Source of the DNA: Ruminococcus flavefaciens ATCC 19208
Lineage (GTDB): Bacteria > Bacillota > Clostridia > Oscillospirales > Ruminococcaceae
DNA: 64,000 nucleotides
Reading direction: 5' to 3'
NCBI RefSeq assembly: GCF_000518765.1
Contig: NZ_JAEF01000017.1
Location: 16,121-80,120, forward strand
Notes under the pieces: generated by a model
The model's database searches: none
What the model saw: only the letters and a program-made list of their open reading frames with translations
Told to the model about the DNA's origin: nothing
Shown: positions 55,042 to 63,020 of the stretch, in pieces
Numbering within the stretch: position 1 is the first letter of the stretch
Layout: the number at the start of each line of letters is the position of its first letter
Program-made: the position numbers and the translations under genes

Positions 55042-55125
55042 TGCGGATAACAGGACTTGAACCTGCATGAACTTGCGTTCATATGGACCTGAACCATACG
55101 CGTCTGCCAATTCCGCCATATCCGC
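55042..55125 (-). tRNA. tRNA-Leu (CAG)
   Basis: Acceptor GCGGATA/TATCCGC, long variable arm (GAACGCAAGTTC), anticodon CAG in TGGTTCAGGTCCA. The gene ends at discriminator A and does not encode CCA, unlike the other five tRNAs here, so CCA must be added enzymatically. Own promoter 77 bp upstream; the leader (55126-55200) contains two hairpins. Confidence 0.93.
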
Positions 55126-55201
55126 ATAATGTCTGATAAATTTTACACGGCTCAGACTAACCGAGGCGGACTCATTTCGAGTTGCTCCGCAGTACCTAAA
55201 T

Positions 55202-55230
55202 ATTTTATCACAAAACCGAATGTTTGTCAA
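55202..55230 (-). promoter_or_regulatory. Promoter of tRNA-Leu
   Basis: Minus strand TTGACA (complement of 55225-55230), 17 bp, TAAAAT (complement of 55202-55207). Confidence 0.8.
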
Positions 55231-55340
55231 GCATTTTTTGAAAAAAATCAAAATAACTGCCGTCGAATACTTCACCTGCGACACCTTCCCTGAAAGAAAA
55301 TCCGCAGGAGATTGTACTTCCTGCGGATTCCATTTGTTTA

Positions 55341-56762
55341 TTATCTGTAACTGCCGTACTGTGTTTTGAATTCCTTTTTGGCTTTGTACATTGCTTCGTC
55401 TGCGCGTTTGAAAATAAGCTCGAATGTATTGTCATCCGAGGAGTATTCTGCCATTCCAACTGCAGCGGAATAACGCAGCCAAGGTTCATTATCTTTTTTC
55501 ATGAAGCTTTCGTTAAAGGCTTTATTCAGCGAATCAATGATAGTTTTTCGGTTGTCATAGTCCTGACCGTTCAGGATTATAGCAAATTCGTCTCCGCCTA
55601 TACGATATACAGGGGAGTGCTTGAAGTGATAGCATATCATATGACAGCAGCCCTTGATATATATGTCGCCTGATTTATGACCGTGTTCATCATTTATCTG
55701 TTTTAGATTATTTATATCTACCATTACTACGGCAAGCTCGCATTTGCCTGATTTTATATCGGAATTGATCTCCTCGACCTTTTTTATATAAGCAGTTTTG
55801 CTGCCCACTCCTGTAAGTGTATCCCTGTATGCCTCCTGACTTATCTGACCGATCTTTGCCTCCTTGTCTCTGATATCATTTTCGGCTTTATTAAGGTTCT
55901 GCATAAAGCTGAGGTTGTTCTTCATAAAGGTTAGGAACAAACGGTATAAGTCCTCTATTTCATCGCCTGTATGTATATTAAGTTTTTCCATAATGCTGAT
56001 ATTGTTCTGGTGGTCGTTTTCGTTTTCGTATGAAAAGCTGTCAGTTGCCTGTTTCATACGGTTTATAGGACCTGTAACTTTTTTGCGCATAATGTATATG
56101 TCGATGAACGCGATGACGACAGTAATAATTGCCAGTATCAGAAGAAGTCCCAATACGAAGCGAATATCTTTTTTATGAAGATTATCCATAGAAAAATCTA
56201 CGCATACATGACAGCTGTAATTGCCGTTGCTGTCAAAAACAGGACGCATATATGTCAGCATATAGCCGTCTCCTGTATCACCTGTCAGAACAGGTATCTC
56301 ATTTCCTTCGCATAGATCATTCATATATGGTACAACAGCAGGATCGGGATCATATATCGTTCCGGGGGGATCAGCGTCGAGACTGTAATCGCTGTCAAGA
56401 TCGAAAATTACTTCACCGCCTTCGGGAATAAAATGATAGATATACATATACATAACGTCGGGATAGTTTTCTTTCAGAAATACAAGCCGATCGCGTATTT
56501 CACTGTATTCTTCAAGGCTGAAGTTCTCCTCCATATAAAACTGAGTTTTATCAGGATCAAATTCCTTTGTCATAAGCATTGTAGCACTTTTTCCCATAGC
56601 GGTGTATTCATCGACAGTTCTCTTTTCAAATCGGAAATACACCAGCACGATTACTGCAACGATTATCCAGATAAAGCTTACTATAAACAGCAATGGTAAA
56701 TGTATAGATATGGATAAACGTTTTTTGTCAGAAGGAATGCTTCTGGAATCAGTTTTGCTCAA
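55341..56762 (-). CDS. Membrane diguanylate cyclase with extracellular Cache-like sensor
   Basis: About 473 residues. Span near 15-38, an extracellular Cache-like domain (about 40-195; YMYIYHFIPEGGEVIFDLDSD, GDGYMLTYMRPVFDSNGNY), second span near 200-222, HAMP-like linker, coiled segment, and a GGDEF domain (about 300-473) with intact YRIGGDEFAIIL. Synthesises c-di-GMP. The frame opens at an ATG 27 bases earlier, but AAGGTGG lies 8 bases before the TTG chosen, and a -10-like TGCTATAAG abuts the ATG. It sits between the two ECF modules. Confidence 0.87.
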   Translation of the reverse strand: MSKTDSRSIPSDKKRLSISIHLPLLFIVSFIWIIVAVIVLVYFRFEKRTVDEYTAMGKSATMLMTKEFDPDKTQFYMEENFSLEEYSEIRDRLVFLKENYPDVMYMYIYHFIPEGGEVIFDLDSDYSLDADPPGTIYDPDPAVVPYMNDLCEGNEIPVLTGDTGDGYMLTYMRPVFDSNGNYSCHVCVDFSMDNLHKKDIRFVLGLLLILAIITVVIAFIDIYIMRKKVTGPINRMKQATDSFSYENENDHQNNISIMEKLNIHTGDEIEDLYRLFLTFMKNNLSFMQNLNKAENDIRDKEAKIGQISQEAYRDTLTGVGSKTAYIKKVEEINSDIKSGKCELAVVMVDINNLKQINDEHGHKSGDIYIKGCCHMICYHFKHSPVYRIGGDEFAIILNGQDYDNRKTIIDSLNKAFNESFMKKDNEPWLRYSAAVGMAEYSSDDNTFELIFKRADEAMYKAKKEFKTQYGSYR

Positions 56763-57110
56763 AATGATCGCCACCTTTATGTAATGCACACTTATAGCAT
56801 ATTATTGTTAACTATATTATAAGCTTACCATATTTTTAGCAGTAATTCAATGATATTTTGTAAATTTTTATTAGTAAATAGCTGTGAATAAGATCATACG
56901 AAAAAAAATGTTCGTTATGCTTTATCATAAACGACGGTGAGTTAAAACAATAACAGGCTTTATGATATGGAAAATAAAATATTGTAATGTATAATTAAGC
57001 GTGATATAATAGTTAAAAATAAAAAAATTATAAATTCACTTTGAGTTTTGGCTTAAAAGTGGTACTAATAGATGAAAGGGAAAAATCCCCTTGAGAGGAG
57101 GAAGCTCTCC
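56763..57110. other. AT-rich intergenic region between divergent genes
   Basis: No ORF I can support. It contains the ECF operon promoter (TTGTAA 56982-56987, 17 bp, TATAAT 57005-57010) and, on the minus strand, an extended -10-like TGCTATAAG just upstream of the diguanylate cyclase. No clear ECF-type operator was recognised. Confidence 0.6.
56982..57010 (+). promoter_or_regulatory. Promoter of the second ECF operon
   Basis: TTGTAA (56982-56987), 17 bp, TATAAT (57005-57010), about 100 bases before the sigma gene. Housekeeping-like, so ECF autoregulation is not evident from this element. Confidence 0.6.
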
Positions 57111-57662
57111 ATGGATAACGGTGCAAGTAGCTACCGCCGTTTCCTTGCAGGTGATGATGAAGGATTATACGAGATCATCTGTGAATACCGCACAGGATTG
57201 ATACTGTATCTTAACAGCTTTGTGCAGAATATCCACACCGCTGAAGAGCTGACAGAGGATACATTTGCAGAAATTGCTATACGCTGTCCGAAGTTTTCCG
57301 AAAAAAGTACGTTCAAGACGTGGCTTTATGCGGTCGGACGGAATATAACCGCAAAATTTCTGCGAAAAAATACAAAGCTGAGCATCGTCCCGCTGGAATT
57401 ACAGGAGTACATTGCCGACGAGGAAAACCTTGAAAGCAAATATATAAAAGGTGAACAAAAGCGCATTGTTCATAAAGCTCTACATAGCCTGAAATCAGAA
57501 TATCGTCAGGTGTTGTATCTTTCCTATTTTGAAGAATTCAGCAATGCAGAAGCTGCTTTGATAATGAAAAAATCAAAGAGGCAGATCGAAGCATTGCTAT
57601 ATAACGCTAAACAGGCGTTAAGATCCGAATTGGAAAGGAGTGGCTTTGAATATGAAAACTGA
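57111..57662 (+). CDS. ECF-family RNA polymerase sigma factor (second)
   Basis: 183 residues. Region 2 includes YLNSFVQNIHTAEELTEDTFAEIAIRCPKF and TFKTWLYAVGRNITAKFLRK; region 4 is HSLKSEYRQVLYLSYFEEFSNAEAALIMKKSKRQIEALLYNAKQALR. AGAGGAGGAAGC precedes this ATG; an upstream frame extension to 57072 lacks a site. Overlaps the following gene by 11-23 bases. Sequence differs clearly from the ECF factor at 54.4 kb, so not a recent duplicate. Confidence 0.9.
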   Translation: MDNGASSYRRFLAGDDEGLYEIICEYRTGLILYLNSFVQNIHTAEELTEDTFAEIAIRCPKFSEKSTFKTWLYAVGRNITAKFLRKNTKLSIVPLELQEYIADEENLESKYIKGEQKRIVHKALHSLKSEYRQVLYLSYFEEFSNAEAALIMKKSKRQIEALLYNAKQALRSELERSGFEYEN

Positions 57663-58572
57663 CTATGAGATGTATCAAAGTGTACTTTCCAAACGTAGTG
57701 AATATCGAAATAAAAGGGAAAGAAAATTAAGGATCATAAAACGTACAATTCCCGTTTTTGCTTGTTTTTGTCTGATCGTTGGACTGGGACTGGGTTACTG
57801 GAGGCATATCGGAAAAATGCAGATAATACCGCCTGATCCCGATACATTTGATGTGACGCTCCCAACAGTTACTGAAACAACTGAAGCTGCTGTGACAGAA
57901 AGCACTTCGGCTGTTAAGACTGTTACAACTACAGCAAAGACTCACACGAACACAGACAGTAGGTCTGTAAAAACGATTCATGTTACAGCTCAGCCAAACA
58001 CTACGGATATTGCTCATGTAACGTATACTACAGCTGCTGCAAGACCTCAGGTAACCACAAAAGCCACACAGGTTTCTGATATAGGAACAGTTAAGCAGAC
58101 TACTGTTACTAACGGTCAGACTACAGCTGCTTTCACAAGTACGACCACCAAATTCGGCAGTTTTGGCGGCGATGATATGGCTATACATACACTTACGCAG
58201 TCTGGTACAACTGTTTCGGCTACAACGCTGATCACTTCAACGACAGCTGTAACGACGACTACTAACATTATTGACAACAATATCCCGACTCAGCCTATGA
58301 ACGAAAAATTTCCCCTTGGAATTTTTGATGGAGATATGATACTGTACAGAAATACGTACAGAATATCCCCTGATAATGTAGGCGATTATATAGGCACAGT
58401 AGGAATGCGAGGTCAGTTAAGTATATATTATGCCAAGGCATTTAAGATCAAAGGCATAGATGAGACTGTGGCTATTGCAGTAAAATTTGAAGAGGACGAG
58501 GGGTATTACCTTTACAGGAATAATAATACGACAGTAGATACTATCAAAGAACTTATTTCCCCTGAGGAATAA
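57652..58572 (+). CDS. Putative anti-sigma/sensor with Thr-rich stalk (second)
   Basis: 306 residues: basic cytoplasmic N-terminus (1-31; SKRSEYRNKRERKLRIIKR), one span (about 32-50), Thr-rich stalk (about 65-215), and a C-terminal domain of about 90 residues (ILYRNTYRISPDNVGDYIGT, AVKFEEDEGYYLYRN). Same plan as the protein at 53.4 kb but with unrelated ends. Candidate starts are ATG 57652, TTG 57646 and GTG 57640; AAGGAG ends at 57640. Overlaps the sigma gene, suggesting a partner role. Inference. Confidence 0.72.
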   Translation: MKTDYEMYQSVLSKRSEYRNKRERKLRIIKRTIPVFACFCLIVGLGLGYWRHIGKMQIIPPDPDTFDVTLPTVTETTEAAVTESTSAVKTVTTTAKTHTNTDSRSVKTIHVTAQPNTTDIAHVTYTTAAARPQVTTKATQVSDIGTVKQTTVTNGQTTAAFTSTTTKFGSFGGDDMAIHTLTQSGTTVSATTLITSTTAVTTTTNIIDNNIPTQPMNEKFPLGIFDGDMILYRNTYRISPDNVGDYIGTVGMRGQLSIYYAKAFKIKGIDETVAIAVKFEEDEGYYLYRNNNTTVDTIKELISPEE

Positions 58573-58596
58573 ATTTTAAACGAGAGGATGATATTT

Positions 58597-59700
58597 ATGA
58601 GTAAGACCAAGAGAATAGTTGCAGCTTTAACAGCAGCGATAATCACAGCAGCTTCAGCTTCTCTAATGTCTGTATGTGCAGAAAATAACGAAGTAAAAAA
58701 GGCAGACAGCGTATCTGCTCCCCAAGCAGATACCGAGAAAAGCATTTTACAGGAATATGCTGATGATATAAGCAGTTATATGATGATGAACAGCCTTGCT
58801 GGTTACGCTTTTGTACGCGATGACAAAGTTGTCGTTACATATTCCGCATATGTAGATAAGATAAAATTCTACGTTGATGCAAAGCATATGGATAAGAGCA
58901 TTATCATCTATGAAGCTGCAAAAAATGTGGTTGAAACACCTGACGAAGAGAAAAAAAGTACATTAAGCGAGACTGCCGAGGATATAAACGAGTATATGCG
59001 TTCCAACGGTATATCAGGTTATACTTATGTTCAAACCATAGGCGGCACAGAGAAGAAATTACTTATCGTCTTTGACGGCTTTTTAGATAAGATACAGGCT
59101 TACGTTGCAGAAAAAGGTATTGATGAAAGCCTTGTAGAATACAGGCAGAGCCGTGATGACATAATAGTTTCTGATAAAAATGATGAAGAAAAAACTGCTG
59201 CACAGAAATACGGTGAAGCCATTGCCGAATATATGGTTCATAACTCCATACAGGGCGTTGTTTCGCGTTCTGTACCTGATGAAAAACTATCTATTGGCTT
59301 CCACGGCGACCATGAAGCACAACTGAGAGCTTATATTTCCGAAATAGGTCTTGATGAAAGCGGTATACCGTATGAGTTTGAAAAATTACCCGATTTCAGC
59401 GAATTAAACGATCTTGTTGTTACAGCGTTCAGTCAGCCTACAGCAACAACGACTACAACAAGTGTTACTATACTTGCTGAAACAGTCAATGGCGACGCTA
59501 ACTGCGATGGTCAGGTCGATCTTTCAGATGTCGTAATGATAATGCAGGCTCTTGCAAATCCCGATAAGTACGGCATAAACGGTACGGCAGAAAATCATCT
59601 GACTGAGCAGGGCAAGACGAATGCTGACATGGACGGCAACGGACTTACAGTCGGTGATGCACAGGCTATACAAAAGATGCTTCTCGGGTACGAGAAATAA
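58597..59700 (+). CDS. Secreted dockerin protein with three copies of an unrecognised repeat
   Basis: 367 residues. Signal peptide (1-28, ending SVCA). Three related segments of about 60 residues, at 50-107, 122-184 and 201-261, each with the pattern (A/S)xxYxxxIxxYMxxNxIxGYxxV, a beta strand pair, then (D/E)xxxxAYxxxxGIDESxIxYE; I do not recognise the family. Short Thr-rich linker (282-290) and a type I dockerin (298-367; GDANCDGQVDLSDV, ADMDGNGLTVGDA). The protein should dock onto a scaffoldin. Third gene of the ECF operon, 24 bases after the stalk protein. GAGAGG precedes this ATG. Confidence 0.82.
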   Translation: MSKTKRIVAALTAAIITAASASLMSVCAENNEVKKADSVSAPQADTEKSILQEYADDISSYMMMNSLAGYAFVRDDKVVVTYSAYVDKIKFYVDAKHMDKSIIIYEAAKNVVETPDEEKKSTLSETAEDINEYMRSNGISGYTYVQTIGGTEKKLLIVFDGFLDKIQAYVAEKGIDESLVEYRQSRDDIIVSDKNDEEKTAAQKYGEAIAEYMVHNSIQGVVSRSVPDEKLSIGFHGDHEAQLRAYISEIGLDESGIPYEFEKLPDFSELNDLVVTAFSQPTATTTTTSVTILAETVNGDANCDGQVDLSDVVMIMQALANPDKYGINGTAENHLTEQGKTNADMDGNGLTVGDAQAIQKMLLGYEK

Positions 59701-59735
59701 GAGTGTATAATTCATTTAATTTGAATAATTACAAA

Positions 59736-59765
59736 CGGTCTCATATATAAGTGAGACCGCTTTTT
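59736..59765 (+). terminator. Terminator of the ECF-dockerin operon
   Basis: CGGTCTCA (59736-59743) pairs with TGAGACCG (59752-59759), then CTTTTTAT. Confidence 0.85.
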
Positions 59766-59777
59766 ATGAGTTTACTA

Positions 59778-59806
59778 TTGCACAGAACGTATATTCATGT
59801 TATAAT
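59778..59806 (+). promoter_or_regulatory. Promoter of the SPL-like radical SAM gene
   Basis: TTGCAC (59778-59783), 17 bp, TATAAT (59801-59806). Confidence 0.68.
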
Positions 59807-59835
59807 ATGATCAATACATTACAGGAGAATATACT

Positions 59836-60699
59836 ATGCATTTTGTTGAAGTTAAGGGAATATTATCCTCAAAAAACGGAATGAATATATATCGAGGCTG
59901 CACTCATGGCTGTATTTACTGCGACAGCCGAAGCGCTTGTTACAATATGACTCATGCTTTCGAGGATATAGAGGTAAAGATAAATGCACCGCAGCTTCTT
60001 GAAAAAGCCTTGCGCTCAAAGCGGAAAAAGTGCATGATAGGTACGGGCTCAATGTGCGATCCTTATATGCCTGCTGAAGCTGAACTAAAGCTTACCCGGA
60101 AATGTCTTGAGCTTATTGAGCAGTATCAGTTCGGGGCAGTCGTGCAGACAAAATCCGATCTTATACTCAGAGATGCCGATGTTCTTGCAGCTATAAATGA
60201 ACAGCAGAAAGCCGTTGTACAAATTACTATGACCACCTTTGACGATGAGCTTTGCGGCATCATAGAACCGAATGTTTGCAGGACAAGCAGACGATTTGAA
60301 GTACTTATGGAGATGAAAAAGCTTGGAATACCTACAATTGTGTGGTTATGCCCGTTTCTGCCATATATAAACGATAATGAAGAAAATCTCAGGGGACTTC
60401 TTAATTACTGCGCAGAGGCAGGCGTTAAAGGCATAATAAGCTTTGGCATAGGGCTTACTTTAAGAGAAGGCAACAGGGAATACTTTTACTCAGCTCTTGA
60501 CAGGCATTTTCATGGACTGTCTGACAGATATCGCTGTGAATTCGGCTATTCATATGAAATTGCAAGTCCTGACAGTATAAAACTCATGGATATGCTTTCT
60601 CAGTTTTGTGAAAAGTACGGGATAATGCACGATAATGACCAATGCTTTGCGTATCTTAATGAGCTGCCAGAAAAATATGAGCAGCTTACCTTATTCTGA
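59836..60699 (+). CDS. Radical SAM protein, SPL-like family
   Basis: 287 residues. Cluster motif CTHGCIYCDSRS (CxxxCxxC at about 24-31) with the following AFEDIEVKINAP and GTGSMCDPYMPAE, as in the spore-photoproduct-lyase-like/Rv2578c radical SAM group. C-terminus contains RYRCEFGYSYEI. Function of this group is largely unknown; true SplB is longer and has a different cluster spacing context. AGGAG before ATG. Monocistronic, next to the thiamine operon but under a separate promoter. Confidence 0.82.
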   Translation: MHFVEVKGILSSKNGMNIYRGCTHGCIYCDSRSACYNMTHAFEDIEVKINAPQLLEKALRSKRKKCMIGTGSMCDPYMPAEAELKLTRKCLELIEQYQFGAVVQTKSDLILRDADVLAAINEQQKAVVQITMTTFDDELCGIIEPNVCRTSRRFEVLMEMKKLGIPTIVWLCPFLPYINDNEENLRGLLNYCAEAGVKGIISFGIGLTLREGNREYFYSALDRHFHGLSDRYRCEFGYSYEIASPDSIKLMDMLSQFCEKYGIMHDNDQCFAYLNELPEKYEQLTLF

Positions 60700-60717
60700 T
60701 ATTTTTTGATACGGTAC

Positions 60718-60746
60718 TTGATTTAGCTTTAAAAGTGTGTTATAAT
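60718..60746 (+). promoter_or_regulatory. Promoter of the thiamine operon
   Basis: TTGATT (60718-60723), 17 bp, TATAAT (60741-60746). Confidence 0.75.
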
Positions 60747-60753
60747 ACTTTTG

Positions 60754-60840
60754 CAGGGGAGCTTGTGGAACAGGCTGAGAGGAAGGTGTGACCTTCGACC
60801 CTTCGACCTGATTTGGTTAATGCCAGCGTAGGGAGTCCTA
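60754..60840 (+). promoter_or_regulatory. TPP riboswitch (THI element)
   Basis: Contains the hallmark GGGGAGCTTG, CTGAGA (60774-60779), CCCTTCGACCTGATTTGGTTA, ATGCCAGCGTAGGGA (ending about 60835). It binds thiamine pyrophosphate and shuts down the operon. The variable P3 arm is short (GAAGGTGTGACCTTC). Promoter at 60718-60746. Confidence 0.95.
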
Positions 60841-60857
60841 TTTTGTTATGTACTTTA

Positions 60858-60890
60858 CAGGGAACTGCGCAGGCTGTTCCCTGATTTTAT
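60858..60890 (+). terminator. Riboswitch-controlled terminator
   Basis: CAGGGAAC (60858-60865) pairs with GTTCCCTG (60876-60883), then ATTTTATTT; likely expression platform of the TPP riboswitch. Confidence 0.75.
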
Positions 60891-60905
60891 TTAGGAGGTA
60901 TCTGA

Positions 60906-61100
60906 ATGGTAAAGATAAACGGAGAGCTTCTTGACAAGAACGGAAAAACAGTTTCGGAGATACTTGCCGAAATGGAGATAAACAGTCAGCACGTTGCTGT
61001 GGAACTTAATGAAGAGATAGTTTCAAAGGCAAAATACGATGAAACTATCCTTAAAGACGGCGATGTTGTAGAGGTAGTTCGCTTTGTTGGAGGCGGCTGA
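60906..61100 (+). CDS. thiS: Sulfur carrier protein ThiS
   Basis: 64 residues, ubiquitin-like. The C-terminus ends VRFVGGG with the required Gly-Gly that ThiF adenylates to form the thiocarboxylate; the end has one extra Gly. First gene of the operon, AGGAGG nine bases upstream of ATG. Confidence 0.93.
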   Translation: MVKINGELLDKNGKTVSEILAEMEINSQHVAVELNEEIVSKAKYDETILKDGDVVEVVRFVGGG

Positions 61101-61103
61101 TAT

Positions 61104-61739
61104 ATGATACCGACTAAAGAGGAGATGTATGCTGCTCTTGAAGAGAGACACGGAAAAGAATTGCAGAAAAAACTGAACGAGGCATCTGTTGCAGTATGCG
61201 GACTTGGCGGACTTGGCTCAAATATTGCGGCTGCACTTGCAAGGGCAGGTGTGGGGCAGCTGCATATAATCGATTTTGATAAAGTGGATATCTCAAACCT
61301 TAACAGGCAGCAGTATTATCCGCAGCAGCTCGGAATGTACAAGAGTGATGCCCTTTATGATACCTTGAAGCGTATTGCGCCATATTGTGATATAAGAAAA
61401 GACTGCGTTAAGCTTGATGCTGAGAATATCACCAAGCTTCTTGCAGATGCCGATATTATCGTTGAAGCATTTGATAAGGCTGACCAGAAAGCCATGCTTG
61501 TAAACTGCGTTCTTGAAAATATGCCTGAAAAGTATCTTGTATCAGGTTCGGGTATGGCAGGGATAGCCCCCTCAAATATGATAACAACAAAGCGCGTTAC
61601 TAAGCGCTTTTATGTCTGCGGTGACGGAGTAAGTGACGTTAATGACGGAATGGGGCTTGTTTCGTCAAGAGTACTTATCTGTGCAGGTCATCAGGCTCAT
61701 GCGGTCATAAGGATAATCGCAGATGAATTCGATATATAA
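61104..61739 (+). CDS. thiF: ThiF-family adenylyltransferase
   Basis: 211 residues, shorter than E. coli ThiF. ATP-binding GLGGLGSNIAAALARAG near 33-49, DFDKVDISNLNRQQ, and MAGIAPSN are typical E1-like elements. It adenylates the ThiS C-terminus. The Cys pairs that hold zinc in MoeB/long ThiF are not visible, as in the short clostridial ThiF group. Starts three bases after thiS. Confidence 0.92.
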   Translation: MIPTKEEMYAALEERHGKELQKKLNEASVAVCGLGGLGSNIAAALARAGVGQLHIIDFDKVDISNLNRQQYYPQQLGMYKSDALYDTLKRIAPYCDIRKDCVKLDAENITKLLADADIIVEAFDKADQKAMLVNCVLENMPEKYLVSGSGMAGIAPSNMITTKRVTKRFYVCGDGVSDVNDGMGLVSSRVLICAGHQAHAVIRIIADEFDI

Positions 61740-61751
61740 GGAGTAATTGTA

Positions 61752-62522
61752 ATGAAAGATGATAAATTGGTAATCGGGGGACATGAGTTCTCCTCACGTT
61801 TTATACTTGGTTCGGGAAAGTATTCCCTCAGTCTTATTGAAGCTGCTGTAAAGTATGCAGGTGCGGAAATAATCACACTTGCGGTACGCCGCACAAATTC
61901 AAAGGATCATGAAAATATCCTTGATTATATCCCAAAGGGCGTTACACTTCTTCCGAATACTTCAGGTGCAAGAAATGCCGATGAGGCTGTTCGTATAGCT
62001 CGTCTTGCCCGTGAGCTTGGCTGCGGAGACTTTGTAAAGATTGAGATAATGCGCGATACAAAGTATCTTCTTCCCGATAATCAAGAGACTGTACGTGCTA
62101 CTGAAATACTTGCAAAGGAAGGCTTTGTTGTAATGCCCTATATGTACCCAGATCTCAACACTGCCCGTGATCTTGTGAATGCAGGCGCAGCTTCAGTTAT
62201 GCCACTTGCTTCACCTATAGGCTCTAACAAGGGACTTGCTACAAAGGACTTTATACAGATACTTATTGATGAAATAGACCTGCCCATAATAGTTGACGCA
62301 GGTATCGGCAGACCATCACAGGCTTGCGAAGCTATGGAAATGGGAGCTGCTGCGGTGATGTCAAATACCGCACTTGCTACAGCAGGTGATCTTCCTGCTA
62401 TGGCTGAAGCCTTTAAACAGGCGATCGAAGCAGGCAGAAAGGCTTATTTGGCAGGCCTCGGAAGAGTTCTTACAAGAGGTGCGGCACCGTCAGATACCCT
62501 TACAGGCTTCCTGCACGACTGA
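61752..62522 (+). CDS. thiG: Thiazole synthase
   Basis: 256 residues, TIM-barrel. Key parts: [11 protein letters not shown], Schiff-base Lys region [10 protein letters not shown], and the phosphate-binding [30 protein letters not shown]. It assembles the thiazole ring from DXP, dehydroglycine and ThiS-thiocarboxylate. AAGGAG before ATG. Confidence 0.95.
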   Translation: MKDDKLVIGGHEFSSRFILGSGKYSLSLIEAAVKYAGAEIITLAVRRTNSKDHENILDYIPKGVTLLPNTSGARNADEAVRIARLARELGCGDFVKIEIMRDTKYLLPDNQETVRATEILAKEGFVVMPYMYPDLNTARDLVNAGAASVMPLASPIGSNKGLATKDFIQILIDEIDLPIIVDAGIGRPSQACEAMEMGAAAVMSNTALATAGDLPAMAEAFKQAIEAGRKAYLAGLGRVLTRGAAPSDTLTGFLHD

Positions 62523-62524
62523 TA

Positions 62525-63007
62525 ATGGTGCATCTTGAAAAAGTAAACGGCGGTAATATCTGGGATATAGTTGCTCTAAGCGTATTCTGGTCTCAGAAAA
62601 AATTTGTGGCTGATAATAAAACAAGTATAATTGAGGCTTACGCTGCTATTTCAAGCGGTGGAAGTGTTTTTACGTTTGGGATTTATAATGATGAAACGCC
62701 TGTTGGTTTTGTCATGATAGGCTACGGAACGGACGAATACTGGGAATCTCCGCCAAAGATAGCACAAAATAACTATAATATATGGCGTTTTATGATAGAT
62801 AAGCGTTTTCAGCATAAGGGTTACGGTAAAGCTGCCATGCAGCTTGCACTTGACTTTATAAGAACATATCCCTGCGGAAAAGCTGAAAAATGCTGGCTTT
62901 CATATGAGCCTGAGAATACTGCTGCTGAAAAGTTATATAGTTCATTTGGCTTTGTGCCTAATGGTGAAAAAGACGGCGACGAGATCATAGCCGTCTTAAA
63001 TCTGTAA
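62525..63007 (+). CDS. GNAT-family N-acetyltransferase
   Basis: 160 residues. Acetyl-CoA-binding signature KRFQHKGYGKAAMQLAL (about 93-109), preceded by VGFVMIGYG and followed by NTAAEKLYSSFGF. Resembles diamine/spermidine or aminoglycoside-type small GNATs. It starts two bases after thiG and lies between thiG and thiH, so it is under TPP control; substrate unknown and its link to thiamine is unclear. The weak ribosome site suggests coupling to thiG. Confidence 0.88.
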   Translation: MVHLEKVNGGNIWDIVALSVFWSQKKFVADNKTSIIEAYAAISSGGSVFTFGIYNDETPVGFVMIGYGTDEYWESPPKIAQNNYNIWRFMIDKRFQHKGYGKAAMQLALDFIRTYPCGKAEKCWLSYEPENTAAEKLYSSFGFVPNGEKDGDEIIAVLNL

Positions 63008-63020
63008 AGAAGGTAATTTA

